64,000 bases of DNA from Bog-366 sp964501985 (GCA_964501985.1 CAZCVY010000002.1:15833-79832), one strand, 5' to 3'. Counted from the stretch's first letter, positions 34,984 through 43,316 are shown. The notes: generated by a model not told the origin, from the letters alone. Program-made: numbers and translations.

Positions 34984-36192
34984 ATGCTTTCCTTCGAGCA
35001 GGCGCTTGACATCGTCAAACAGAAGCTGGCAGCGGCTGACCCAAGGCCGGGAAGGGAAGTTGTGCCTTTGGGCGAGGCTCGCGGCCGAGTGGTTGCGGAG
35101 GACGTGCTCGCCGACCGCGATTATCCGCCATTTCATCGTTCCGTTCGCGACGGCTATGCCGTTCGCGCCGAGGACGTGGCTGCACCGCCGGTGGAACTAA
35201 AAGTGTGCGGAGAAGTTCGCGCGGGAGGGAATTTTGCGGGCACCCTTGGCGCAGGTGAGTGTGTTTCCATCATGACTGGCGCGCCGTTGCCTGACGGCGC
35301 GGACTCGGTGGTGATGGTCGAGTATACGGAGGCCACGGGCGACGCAGTAACGATTCAAAGAAGTGTTCAATCCGGAGAAAACTTTGTCCGGCAGGGAAGC
35401 GAGGCCCAGACGAGTTCCCGTGTGCTACCGCGCGGGCGGCGGCTGGGTGCGGGCGAATTGGGGTTGCTCGCCACGGTGGGAAAAGCGCACGTGCCGGTGT
35501 TCGTTCGCCCCGTGGTGGCTATTCTCCCCACCGGTGATGAGGTTGTGCCCATCGAACACGAGCCGGAAAAATTCCAAATTCGCAACAGCAACTCCGCCTC
35601 CCTGGCTGCCCAGGTCGCAGCGGCGGGCGGGATCCCTCGCCAATTGGGGATTGCGCCAGACCGCCCGGAAGCTTTGCGCACCTTGATTCAGGATGGGCTG
35701 CGCTGTGATCTGCTGGTGTTGAGCGGCGGAGTATCCGCTGGGAAATACGATTTCGTGGAGCAAGTCCTTGCCGATCTGGGCGCGGAATTCTACTTTCAAA
35801 GCGTGGCCCTGCGGCCGGGAAAACCGGTGGTTTTCGGAAGTGTTGCCGAGAAGTTTTTCTTCGGCTTGCCGGGGAATCCCGTATCGACCTATGTAACGTT
35901 CACGGTGTTTGTCCGACCCGCGCTCGCGGCCATGGCTGGCGCTGACTTTGAGGCGCCGCTATTTCTCCGGGCCCGCCTGGCCAAGCCCGTTCGGAGAAGT
36001 TCCGGCTTGACCGCATTTCTGCCCGCGAGAATCGATCGCTCCGGCGGCGATCCTGCGGCGAGCTTGGTGGTCTGGCAGGGCTCAGGGGATTTGGTGGGAG
36101 TCGCGGCCGCGAATTGCTTCGTCGTTCTGCATCCAGACCAGACCACGCTGGCCGCGGGGGACTGGGTGGATGTGATGGTGAAACAAGACTAA
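34984..36192 (+). CDS. moeA: molybdopterin molybdenumtransferase MoeA
   Basis: 402 residues. Inserts molybdate into adenylated molybdopterin in the last step of molybdenum cofactor synthesis. Motifs: DYPPFHRSVRDGYAVRAED, GECVSIMTGAPLPDGADSVVMVE, PTGDEVVP, NSNSASLAAQVAAAGG, LVLSGGVSAGKYDFVEQVL, RPGKPVVFG and FFGLPGNPVSTYVTF. The C-terminal beta domain is present. It begins a same-strand set moeA-moaC-(response regulator)-mogA. No molybdoenzyme is seen in the window. Confidence 0.95.
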   Translation: MLSFEQALDIVKQKLAAADPRPGREVVPLGEARGRVVAEDVLADRDYPPFHRSVRDGYAVRAEDVAAPPVELKVCGEVRAGGNFAGTLGAGECVSIMTGAPLPDGADSVVMVEYTEATGDAVTIQRSVQSGENFVRQGSEAQTSSRVLPRGRRLGAGELGLLATVGKAHVPVFVRPVVAILPTGDEVVPIEHEPEKFQIRNSNSASLAAQVAAAGGIPRQLGIAPDRPEALRTLIQDGLRCDLLVLSGGVSAGKYDFVEQVLADLGAEFYFQSVALRPGKPVVFGSVAEKFFFGLPGNPVSTYVTFTVFVRPALAAMAGADFEAPLFLRARLAKPVRRSSGLTAFLPARIDRSGGDPAASLVVWQGSGDLVGVAAANCFVVLHPDQTTLAAGDWVDVMVKQD

Positions 36193-36205
36193 GAAAGAGG
36201 ATTGT

Positions 36206-36355
36206 CAATTGCTGATTGACGATTGCCGATTGGAATCCCTATGGTGCATGCGGTCACCATGAAGGTCTTCTGAATACTTTGAACATGGGCGGGGGAGACT
36301 GAGTTTGTGGGTTTCAATCGGCAATCGAAAATCGGCAATCAAACATCCGCAATTA
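36206..36355. repeat. Intergenic hairpin of CAATCGGCAATC words (moeA-moaC gap)
   Basis: GATTGACGATTGCCGATTGG (from about 36214) is complemented by CAATCGGCAATCGAAAATCG (from about 36315). GATTGCCGATTG and CAATCGGCAATC are exact inverse words. The right arm is within 20 bases of the moaC start. Confidence 0.6.
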
Positions 36356-36358
36356 CTC

Positions 36359-36841
36359 ATGGTCCGGAAACTAAGCCATTACGATAGTGCTGGCCGCATC
36401 AAGATGGTGGATGTGTCTGCCAAACCTAAGACCTTGCGGGAAGCGGTGGCAAGCGTGCGCGTGAACATGAGTGCCTCCGCGCGGCGTGCGGCCCGGCACA
36501 ACCCCAAGGGCGACCCTTTGGAGATCGCGCGCGTGGCGGGCATTGCGGCGGCCAAGCGGACTGCGGATCTCATTCCCCTCTGCCACCCACTGCTGTTGAC
36601 TCATATTGATGTTCAGGCGGATTTCTGCAAGAATGGCGTGGAGATTTCATCTACAGTTCGCACCACCGGCCCCACAGGAGTCGAAATGGAGGCCCTCACA
36701 GCGGCGGCCGTGGCAGCGTTGACGGTTTACGATATGTGCAAAGCGGCTGACCACGGCATCGAAATCTCCGAACTCCGCTTGCTCGAAAAGAGCGGAGGCA
36801 GGAGCGGTCACTATCATGCCAAAATGAGGCGTGCGAAGTAG
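36359..36841 (+). CDS. moaC: cyclic pyranopterin monophosphate synthase MoaC
   Basis: 160 residues from the ATG at 36359 (MVRKLSHYDSAGRIKMVDVS); the upstream extension to 36305 is repeat-derived. Turns the MoaA product into cyclic pyranopterin monophosphate. Signature blocks: MVDVSAKPKTLREAVA, GDPLEIARVAGIAAAKRTADL, IPLCHPLLLTHIDV, GVEMEALTAAAVAALTVYDMCKA and ISELRLLEKSGGRSG, with the catalytic Lys and Asp present. Length normal. moaA is not in the window. Confidence 0.95.
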   Translation: MVRKLSHYDSAGRIKMVDVSAKPKTLREAVASVRVNMSASARRAARHNPKGDPLEIARVAGIAAAKRTADLIPLCHPLLLTHIDVQADFCKNGVEISSTVRTTGPTGVEMEALTAAAVAALTVYDMCKAADHGIEISELRLLEKSGGRSGHYHAKMRRAK

Positions 36842-36967
36842 AATCCAGTTTTCACGTGTCGGCTTGGAAAAGTGATTAGCCCAGTGCGGAACTGGCAATT
36901 CGGCATCGAGCTTCGAATTTCGCACTTTCCCGGCGCGCGGAACCTGCTTATCAGTACCTGATTCCGA

Positions 36968-37711
36968 GTGAAAGGTTCCCGAGTGTCGGCGCCCATCAAA
37001 ATCCTTGTTGTCGATGACAACCCCACGATTCTCCAACTGATGTGTCAGACTTTGGAGAAGTGCGGAGAGATCATCACCGCAACGGATGGCGCCGATGCTT
37101 TGATGAAGACGATCGATACCAAGCCCGATTTGATCATTTCGGATTATTCCATGCCGGTCATGGACGGACGCGCGCTCTTCGACAAGCTGCGCTCGCGCAA
37201 GGAAACCCAAAACATTCCTTTCGTCTTGCTTGCCTCACAAAAGGAAATCGATGAGCGCCTGCGCATGGTTCTGGAGGACGTCGAAGATTACTTCGTCAAG
37301 CCCTTCTTTACGCGCGACCTTTTGCAGCAAACTCGCCGCATCACTGCGCGATTGCTTCAGCAACGCATGGAAAAGCAAGGAGGTGGCGCGGGCATTAAGG
37401 GCCGGCTCACGGAAATAAGTTTGATCGATTGGATGCAGACTCTCGAGCAGGGTCGAAAGACCTGCGCCTTGACTTTGCGTTCGGGTTCCGAGAATTGCAC
37501 GCTGTACTTTAGAGATGGGCAGGTAAGACACGCGGTGTATGGCGACTTGAAAGGCGACGCCGCGGTTTTTAAAGTCCTGACTTGGGTTGATGGCGACTGG
37601 GAAGTGGACTTTCAAAAGAACTCTCCTGAGCATACCACTACTATGTCGACCCAGGTGCTGATGCTGGAAGGGTTGCGCATGATAGACGAAGCCAGTCGCG
37701 ACGCGGGGTAG
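36968..37711 (+). CDS. response regulator with receiver and DUF4388 domain
   Basis: 247 residues; GTG start at 36968, with a second GTG at 36983 also possible. Residues about 8-125 form a receiver: IKILVVDDNPTILQLM, acceptor Asp in DLIISDYSMPVMDG, switch region IPFVLLASQKE, and Lys in YFVKPFFTRDLL. The remainder (GIKGRLTEISLIDWMQTLEQ ... CALTLRSGSENCTLYFRDGQ, WVDGDWEVDFQ) is a DUF4388 domain, common in Myxococcota and Acidobacteriota and thought to mediate contacts in signalling. No DNA-binding domain. Placed between moaC and mogA without a kinase beside it. Confidence 0.87.
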   Translation: MKGSRVSAPIKILVVDDNPTILQLMCQTLEKCGEIITATDGADALMKTIDTKPDLIISDYSMPVMDGRALFDKLRSRKETQNIPFVLLASQKEIDERLRMVLEDVEDYFVKPFFTRDLLQQTRRITARLLQQRMEKQGGGAGIKGRLTEISLIDWMQTLEQGRKTCALTLRSGSENCTLYFRDGQVRHAVYGDLKGDAAVFKVLTWVDGDWEVDFQKNSPEHTTTMSTQVLMLEGLRMIDEASRDAG

Positions 37712-37715
37712 GGCT

Positions 37716-37830
37716 CAGGTGTCGGGTGCCAGGTGCCAGACAAGAACGAAAATCGAAGCTCGAAACTCAGATTCTACGGTCGTGTTGCAAGCTTCGAAAT
37801 TGAGGTTTCGGTTCTGGCACCCGACACCTG
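37716..37830. repeat. Intergenic inverted repeat with CAGGTGTCGGGTGCCAG arms
   Basis: A perfect 17-bp inverted repeat: 37716-37732 (CAGGTGTCGGGTGCCAG) and 37814-37830 (its complement). Inside it a second, imperfect pair (TCGAAGCTCGAAACTCAG and GAGGTTTCGG region) lengthens the hairpin. Ends 9 bases before mogA. Confidence 0.65.
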
Positions 37831-37839
37831 GAACCTAAA

Positions 37840-38325
37840 ATGCTTCGCGCCAAAATTCTCATTCTCAGTGACGCTTCCTCGCGCGGCGAGCGCCCGGACT
37901 TGTCCGGCCCGGCAGTGCGCGAGTTCCTGGAAATGCATGGATGGCAAGTCTCCGGCATCGAAATCCTTCCTGATGATTTAAATACCATACGACAACGGCT
38001 CGAAGTTCTCACCGATGCGGACGACTGCGACGCCGTCGTGACCGCGGGCGGCACGGGCGTGGGTCCGCGCGATGTGACTCCGGAAGCGACGCGCGCGGTC
38101 ATCGAGAAGGAGATTCCTGGCCTCGCAGAGATGATGCGCGGCGAAGGCGTCAAGAAAACTCGCCGCGCCGCACTATCACGAGGAATGGTCGGCGTGCGCC
38201 AGGGTAAACTCATCGTCAACCTGCCCGGCAGTCCGCGCGGCGCACGCGAATCGATCGAAAGCATTGTTGATTTGCTGCCACACGTCGTGGACCTCATTCA
38301 GGGCCGCACCGCGCACTCTGATTAA
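37840..38325 (+). CDS. mogA: molybdopterin adenylyltransferase (MogA/MoaB family)
   Basis: 161 residues. Adenylates molybdopterin to ready it for molybdenum insertion by MoeA. Recognised by ILSDASSRGERPDLSGPAV, DDCDAVVTAGGTGVGPRDVT and PEATRAVIEKEIPGLAEMM, then LSRGMVGVRQGKLIVNLPGS and PRGARESIESIVDLLPHVV, which is the MoaB/MogA fold with the GGTG loop. The split between MogA and MoaB cannot be settled by eye. Closes the moeA-moaC-mogA group on the + strand. Confidence 0.92.
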   Translation: MLRAKILILSDASSRGERPDLSGPAVREFLEMHGWQVSGIEILPDDLNTIRQRLEVLTDADDCDAVVTAGGTGVGPRDVTPEATRAVIEKEIPGLAEMMRGEGVKKTRRAALSRGMVGVRQGKLIVNLPGSPRGARESIESIVDLLPHVVDLIQGRTAHSD

Positions 38326-38428
38326 CGCGCTTGGTGATGGAGCAGGGAAAAAGCGCGATCGCCTCACGCCCATTAAGGCCCAACCCGAAGCAACTTAATT
38401 GGAGCCCAAGAAGACAAGAAAAAAGCGC

Positions 38429-38457
38429 TTGACATTCAATTTCTATATATGTAGAGT
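38429..38457 (+). promoter_or_regulatory. promoter of the padR gene, near-leaderless
   Basis: TTGACA (38429-38434), a 17-base spacer and TAGAGT (38452-38457) end 6 bases before the ATG at 38464, so transcription should begin close to the start codon. The -35 box is preceded by AAAAAAGCGC, exactly as at 41210-41219. Confidence 0.55.
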
Positions 38458-38463
38458 TCTGTC

Positions 38464-38772
38464 ATGAAAGGCCCTCGCATATCGCCGGAAACGCTCCTGG
38501 TCTTGGAAGGTTTTTTGGCGCGCCCCACCGACTGGCGCTACGGTTATGAGCTCAGTCGCGAAACGGGTCTGAAGTCTGGGACGCTCTACCCGATTCTCAT
38601 GCGCCTGGAGAAGTACTTGTTGCTGGAAGCCTGCTGGGTGGCGACCGAGGACGGAGTGCCGCCGCGCCACACTTATCGACTAACGCCAAATGGAGTGGAA
38701 TTGGCCAGAACCAAGCTGGCCGAAGCGCGCCCGCGCTCGCTGGTGCGGCAACCCGCCTATTGCCGTGGGTGA
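38464..38772 (+). CDS. PadR family transcriptional regulator
   Basis: 102 residues. A winged-helix regulator: ISPETLLVLEGFLARPTDWR, GYELSRETGLKSGTLYPILM (recognition region), RLEKYLLLEACW, and the wing GVPPRHTYRLTPNGVELAR. Typical short PadR of the kind encoded just before membrane or transport genes in Acidobacteriota. Stop overlaps a possible GTG start of the next gene, so the pair is probably one transcript. It may control its own pair through the promoter at 38429. Confidence 0.92.
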   Translation: MKGPRISPETLLVLEGFLARPTDWRYGYELSRETGLKSGTLYPILMRLEKYLLLEACWVATEDGVPPRHTYRLTPNGVELARTKLAEARPRSLVRQPAYCRG

Positions 38773-40451
38773 AAACCATGCTGGATGTGCAGCTCCGTCA
38801 AGCTGCGGCCGTCCTTCTGGAATCCGCGATTCGCATTGCTCCGCCCGATACGCGTGACTGGGGTCAAGCGATGCGGGGTGAACTCAACCACGTGGAAGGC
38901 TCGTGGGCGGCGGCGATGTGGGCGCTGGGCGGTTCGAGCGTTTTGGCCAAAGCGGCCGTCGTCTCGCTGGTGATTCCCGGCCGTCGCCTTGTCCCCGACG
39001 GGGGGATTTTCGCCAAGAGCGCCACCCTGCGCAAGGCGGCATTAGCCTTGGGCGGAGGATGTGTGCTGGCGTCGCTGCTGTTTTTCGCTGCCCCGCCGTT
39101 CCGCCAGGCTCTCCAAGTGGCGATCGAGCCGTGGCATCACCTCTATCAGGTTGGCTCCAAGAATTTTGAGCCCGGCTTTGAGGCGCTCGCCAAGCGGGCA
39201 GAGATGCGCCACGATCCCGAAGCGCTCGCCTTCTGCGCGGTGCGCCTCCAGGATCCCCGCGAAAGCGTGCGCTTGGCAGAGGAAGCCGTCCGCCTCGATC
39301 CAGACCTCCTTTGGATCTACGCCGTGGTCGGAATGCGCAGTCCGGAGCTTCCTGAAGCTGCAACGTGGGTCGAGAAGCTCGAGCGGTGGGATCCGCAGAA
39401 TGCGCTCCTCCACTTGATCGCGGCGGAAGCAATCGAGCGGACGCATTATCGCCGGGGCGTGTGGTCGCCGCCCACGCAGGAGCAAGAGCAAGCGTGGCAG
39501 GACGCCATGTCGGCCGCGTTTCAGTCCTCCAAATTCGACGATTATCTCGATCGGGTCGCGCAACTCAATCGCCGCGTGGTGCCCCGTTACGGATTCTACG
39601 ACCCGGACGAAGTCGTTTCACGGGACCGGATCGACCTGCCCACTCACGCCATTGAGAATTCCGAGCGGTTTGCCAAATCGTTTCTGAACGATGGTGCGGT
39701 CCTCGAAGCAAAGGGTGATCGAAAGGTCGGGCGTGACAAATTCTGGACGGTCGCACGTTTTGGCCAGTTAATCGACGCCCAGGGCCGCACGAGTCTGGAA
39801 CACTCGATGGGTACAAGCCTCCAAGCGATGGCTTACCGGCAACTTGAGGCGTCTTCGCAAAGGGAAGGGAATCGGACGGAGGCCGCGCTCTATGGTTATC
39901 TTGCAGCGAAATTCGACCCCGTTCAAGGCAAGCGTGCAGATTTTCCCGGGGAGTCGGCTTTTGGGCGGGATACGTCTCAACGGAACGCTGTCGTCGTGGA
40001 GATTTCCGGGCTCATGATCCTTGTCTTTTTCGGACTCCTGGTGATCGCCCTAGCGATCGTCATCGCCGGGGGACGCCGCGGTGCGCACGCGGCCGCCAAG
40101 CGCGCGCGTCCCGTCGCAACGATCGTTGTCTTGACCAGCGCGGTGGGTGCGTTGTTTTCGTCTACCACCCTCTACCTGACCTATCGGCCCTACTGGTACA
40201 TTTTCCAAAGCGCGATCCTCAGCGGTGACAGAGTTCAGACCAGCGACCTGAGCGCCTTTCTCAGTGCCATGAAGATGCCGCCCGGACTTTCACCCGGCGC
40301 CGGCATTTCCTTGTGGAGTGCTCTGCTTTATTCCGGCTCACCCAGCTTTCTGTTCTACGTTTGGGCAGGGGTGACCCTGCTCGGTGTCAGCGGCCTGGTC
40401 CTTATACTTCTCCGACACCTCCTGGGCCGACCGCATGTTCACTCGCCGTAG
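38769..40451 (+). CDS. membrane protein partner of PadR, function unknown
   Basis: About 560 residues. Possible starts are TTG 38760, GTG 38769 (GTGA overlap with the padR stop, used here) and ATG 38778. The N-terminal third (AAAVLLESAIRIAPPDTRDW, MRGELNHVEGSWAAAMWALG) matches a short block often encoded after padR in Acidobacteriota. One membrane helix sits near residues 98-115 (ALGGGCVLASLLFFA), a soluble middle has TPR-like helices (SVRLAEEAVRLDPDLLWIYA), and three or four helices occupy the C-terminal part (GLMILVFFGLLVIALAIVIA; TIVVLTSAVGALF; VWAGVTLLGVSGLVLIL). No catalytic motif. Role unknown. Confidence 0.75.
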   Translation: MKTMLDVQLRQAAAVLLESAIRIAPPDTRDWGQAMRGELNHVEGSWAAAMWALGGSSVLAKAAVVSLVIPGRRLVPDGGIFAKSATLRKAALALGGGCVLASLLFFAAPPFRQALQVAIEPWHHLYQVGSKNFEPGFEALAKRAEMRHDPEALAFCAVRLQDPRESVRLAEEAVRLDPDLLWIYAVVGMRSPELPEAATWVEKLERWDPQNALLHLIAAEAIERTHYRRGVWSPPTQEQEQAWQDAMSAAFQSSKFDDYLDRVAQLNRRVVPRYGFYDPDEVVSRDRIDLPTHAIENSERFAKSFLNDGAVLEAKGDRKVGRDKFWTVARFGQLIDAQGRTSLEHSMGTSLQAMAYRQLEASSQREGNRTEAALYGYLAAKFDPVQGKRADFPGESAFGRDTSQRNAVVVEISGLMILVFFGLLVIALAIVIAGGRRGAHAAAKRARPVATIVVLTSAVGALFSSTTLYLTYRPYWYIFQSAILSGDRVQTSDLSAFLSAMKMPPGLSPGAGISLWSALLYSGSPSFLFYVWAGVTLLGVSGLVLILLRHLLGRPHVHSP

Positions 40452-40766
40452 CAGCGGCGCACTTCTCCTACATCGCAACTTTATAGCATCCGAGGTTACC
40501 CGTCGCCTGAGAAACCCGATGGAATTGTGGGCCGACTCAGCGGGCGTAGCGCGCGACGCAGACGGGCCAAGTCGGTGTCAGTATTCGCGGGGTCGTGCCG
40601 TAGTTTGAGGCGTGGCCCCCCGCTTCCAGCGGGCACCGGAGCCGCCAAGGTAACGGCGTAAGGTTCAATTGGACGCGACCGAGCTTCGGCACCGAGTTTC
40701 GGCAACCTGCCCGCACTGAGGTAATCTGTGCTATGATCCTCGGTCGAATACGGAGGAACCTCGAGC
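40452..40766. other. Intergenic region, no gene
   Basis: Between the PadR partner and nuoA. Includes a possible hairpin CCCGCTTCCAGCGGG (40619-40633) and TATGAT (near 40733), a -10-like box for nuoA without a convincing -35. Confidence 0.4.
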
Positions 40767-41126
40767 GTGCTTAACTCCTACGGGCCGATCGTGATCTTTG
40801 CGGTAATCGCCGCGCTTTTTGCTCCGGCGACTTTGTGGATTTTCAAATTCATTCGCCCGTCCTTCCGCGCCACACCGGAAAAAGTGATGCCTTACGAGTG
40901 CGGCATCACTCCGGAGTCCGACTCGCGTCACCGTTACACCGTGCGCTTCTACGTTGTCGCCATCCTGTACGTGGTCTTCGCCGTGGAAACAGTTTACCTG
41001 ATTCCGTGGGCCGTGCAGTACCAGGCGCTCGGACTCTTGGGACTGGTGGAAATGCTTGTTTTCCTCGGCATCCTGATTGTCGGCTACATCTGGCTGGTGA
41101 AGCGGGGCGCGCTGAAGTGGATTTAG
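40767..41126 (+). CDS. nuoA: NADH-quinone oxidoreductase subunit A
   Basis: 119 residues; GTG start with GGAGGAACC upstream. A small subunit of the membrane arm of respiratory complex I. Three helices: IVIFAVIAALFAPATLWIF, YVVAILYVVFAVETVYLIPW and GLVEMLVFLGILIVGYIWL. The conserved loop MPYECGITPESDSRHRYTVRF with its cysteine, and the Glu residues of helix 2 and 3 (FAVETVYL, VEMLVF), are intact. In most genomes nuoA heads nuoA-N; here the next gene is a DinB protein, so the rest of complex I must lie elsewhere. Confidence 0.95.
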   Translation: MLNSYGPIVIFAVIAALFAPATLWIFKFIRPSFRATPEKVMPYECGITPESDSRHRYTVRFYVVAILYVVFAVETVYLIPWAVQYQALGLLGLVEMLVFLGILIVGYIWLVKRGALKWI

Positions 41127-41219
41127 TCCGCGTTCGGTTCGACCCGCCCACGTAGATTCAGGTTTTATCCCCTCAAAAGTCACTTTCGGCAGCTCGGAAG
41201 CGCAATGCGAAAAAAGCGC

Positions 41220-41248
41220 TTGACTTTCGCTTTTTATTCGCCTATAGT
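41220..41248 (+). promoter_or_regulatory. sigma-70 promoter of the DinB gene
   Basis: TTGACT (41220-41225), 17-base spacer, TATAGT (41243-41248). Preceded by AAAAAAGCGC, shared with the padR promoter at 38429. Confidence 0.6.
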
Positions 41249-41317
41249 CCTTTCCCGGTAACCCAGGCAATTCGACAGGACGGGCGGGTTACTTATCTCA
41301 AATCTTTGGAGGAACCT

Positions 41318-41824
41318 ATGGCGCTGAGCGAAGCACTGTTACCCGAGTTCGACCAGGAAATGGCCAACACCCGAAAGAGTCTGGCGCGCGTGCCCGACGA
41401 CAAGTTCGATTGGAAACCCCACACGAAATCAGCGACAGTCCGGCAGTTGACGACCCACATTGCTTTGTTCCCAAGCTGGATGATCGACACCTTGGAGAAA
41501 GCGTCGTTTGACTATGCGCCGGTGGACGGCCCGGGATACAACCCGCCGATGATGAACTCTCATCAGGAACTGCTGGAGGTCTTCGACCGCGACGTCCCCA
41601 AAGCGCGGGCAGCTTTGAAGGGATCGAGCGACGCCCATCTGATGGAGACCTGGAGCTTGCTCGCCGGGGGCAAGACGATCTTCTCGATGCCGCGGATTGC
41701 CGTCCTGCGCGGCATGGTGATGAATCACCTGATTCACCACCGCGCCCAATTGGGAGTCTATCTACGGCTCAACGATGTGCCGGTACCCGCCATCTACGGG
41801 CCATCGGCGGATGAGCAAAGCTGA
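41318..41824 (+). CDS. DinB family protein
   Basis: 168 residues from the ATG at 41318, with TTGGAGGAACC before it; the longer frame at 41306 lacks this. DinB/YfiT four-helix proteins bind a metal through three His: here His in LTTHIALFPSW and two in MNHLIHHRAQLGVYLR, the last being the common signature. Members act as thiol-dependent transferases or stress-response proteins of mostly unknown role. A strong promoter lies upstream and a hairpin element downstream. Confidence 0.9.
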   Translation: MALSEALLPEFDQEMANTRKSLARVPDDKFDWKPHTKSATVRQLTTHIALFPSWMIDTLEKASFDYAPVDGPGYNPPMMNSHQELLEVFDRDVPKARAALKGSSDAHLMETWSLLAGGKTIFSMPRIAVLRGMVMNHLIHHRAQLGVYLRLNDVPVPAIYGPSADEQS

Positions 41825-41835
41825 CCGGTGCAAAC

Positions 41836-41942
41836 GTAGCGGCGGGTTTACCCCGCCATGTGACCACGTGGTGGCGGGTTCGCTCCGCCAGGGCAATCTC
41901 GCGGCGCCACAACGCCGGATGGCGGGATAAACCCGCCGCTAC
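41836..41942. mobile_element. MITE-like hairpin element after the DinB gene
   Basis: 23-bp arms at 41836-41858 (GTAGCGGCGGGTTTACCCCG...) and 41920-41942 are complementary apart from one base. Between them a second shorter pair (ACCACGTGGT) occurs. The element fills the DinB-larA gap and reaches the larA stop at 41939. It has no coding sequence. Confidence 0.6.
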
Positions 41943-43204
41943 GACGCCGTGGAAACCTCTTGAACTCGATAAAGCATTTCGCCGGCGCGGGGGACCACGA
42001 GCACGCCCTCGTCTTCACGGCCTTTCCACTCTGCGCGGTTGACGCTCGTGGGATCGAGGTAACCCAGATTGACGCGTCGGCAGCGCTCTTGTGGAATGGC
42101 CGTCGCGAGGGTCACCTGAACGCGTGGAGTCTCGGTCTTGGTCGGCGCGTCGTAGGCGCCCAGGCCTTTGACGTGGGTTGAGTGCGCCAGGATTCCGCCG
42201 GGGTAGTTCTTGAACTTGTCCCACTGCGCCAGGAAGTAGTCGCGGCAGTGATAGCCGATTTCCTCAATCAAGGCGCCGTGGGTGTAACTGATCTCGGTGA
42301 TGTGCGGGGCGAAGATCACCACCTCGCCGCCGTCGGCCACGGCGGGTTCCATCTTGTACATGCCCTTGCCTGCCGTCCAAATATCGTCGTAGAGACGCGG
42401 CATCACCGACAGAACCCGCTTGTAGGGCTCCTTCACGTAGACGATATGCTTCTGTGCGGAGAGCGCCGCGGCGGATTTCCACGCCTCCTGGGGCGTGCCG
42501 AAGTAGATTCCGGCCAGCCCTTCGTGCGTGACCACGAGCGCAAAGCAGGCCGAGGGTGTTTCGATCATATTGGCCGCGCGGTCGATGATGGCGCGGATGG
42601 GCGTGTATCCCGAACCGATCACCTTGTAATTGGTCATCAGGGCGCCGAACCAGTGCGTGAGGTTGATGATCTCTGCGCCGGCGATGCCGGGGAAGAAGTA
42701 CTTGGTGCCGCCCGAAAAGCCCGCCACTTCATGCGGGAAGACCGGTCCGCAAACGATGAGCTGGTCGTATTCGTGGATGAGCTTGTTGAGGCGGACAGGA
42801 ACATCCTGCGCAAGCAAACCGCCCGTGAGCTCGCCAATCTCTGCGGCGCGGATCACACCCAAGGTCATGAAGTTCCGCGGCTCTTCCCAGTGATGATTGA
42901 AGATGCGGCTTTTGCCGCAACGCCCATCAATCACCGGCCGGCCAACCAGCTTGCTGAGATGCTCGTCGTTCATCATCGGGTGCGTGCCAAGCGCCACGAG
43001 GTAATCCAGCGTGGCCACGCGCAAGGCGAGGTGGGTCTCGAGCAAATCATACATCATCGGCATGGGCATGGTGCGCGTGCCATCGGGTATGATTACCAGC
43101 ACGCGCTTGCCATCAATGGCAAGAGTGGCGAGGCCCTCTTGCACGACGTTGCTGACTTCCGCGTGGGTCAGGTAGCGATCCGCGAAGCCCGTTCCGATGG
43201 TCAT
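41939..43204 (-). CDS. larA: nickel-dependent lactate racemase family protein LarA
   Basis: 421 residues; GGGAGG lies upstream of the ATG. LarA interconverts D- and L-lactate (or related 2-hydroxyacids) with a nickel-pincer nucleotide bound to a lysine. His158, Lys168 and His184 in PHEVAGFSGGTKYFFPG and INLTHWFG keep the spacing of His174, Lys184 and His200 in the L. plantarum enzyme; His104/His105 (FNHHW) stands for the remaining active-site His. DGTRTMP near residue 41 is also conserved. Many relatives racemise other substrates, so lactate is not certain. larC is at 14540; larB and larE are not seen. The SDR next to it may use a related hydroxyacid. Confidence 0.92.
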   Translation of the reverse strand: MTIGTGFADRYLTHAEVSNVVQEGLATLAIDGKRVLVIIPDGTRTMPMPMMYDLLETHLALRVATLDYLVALGTHPMMNDEHLSKLVGRPVIDGRCGKSRIFNHHWEEPRNFMTLGVIRAAEIGELTGGLLAQDVPVRLNKLIHEYDQLIVCGPVFPHEVAGFSGGTKYFFPGIAGAEIINLTHWFGALMTNYKVIGSGYTPIRAIIDRAANMIETPSACFALVVTHEGLAGIYFGTPQEAWKSAAALSAQKHIVYVKEPYKRVLSVMPRLYDDIWTAGKGMYKMEPAVADGGEVVIFAPHITEISYTHGALIEEIGYHCRDYFLAQWDKFKNYPGGILAHSTHVKGLGAYDAPTKTETPRVQVTLATAIPQERCRRVNLGYLDPTSVNRAEWKGREDEGVLVVPRAGEMLYRVQEVSTAS

Positions 43205-43225
43205 TAGTTGAGACCTCCCGCACCT

Positions 43226-43316
43226 CGGTGCCGAGTTGCAAGTGACGAGTGACGAGCAAGAACGACAAACGATTCCGCTTGCTCGTCACTGGTCACTTGT
43301 CATTTGCCACTGCCTT
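43226..43316. repeat. Intergenic hairpin of GTGACGAG words
   Basis: AAGTGACGAGTGACGAGCAAG (left, from about 43239) is complemented by CTTGCTCGTCACTGGTCACTTG (right, from about 43278). It lies between the SDR stop and the larA start and could stop transcription from the SDR gene. Confidence 0.6.

Noticed and set aside
42182..43207. 341-residue plus-strand frame
   Set aside because: Antisense of larA, whose active-site motifs are intact.
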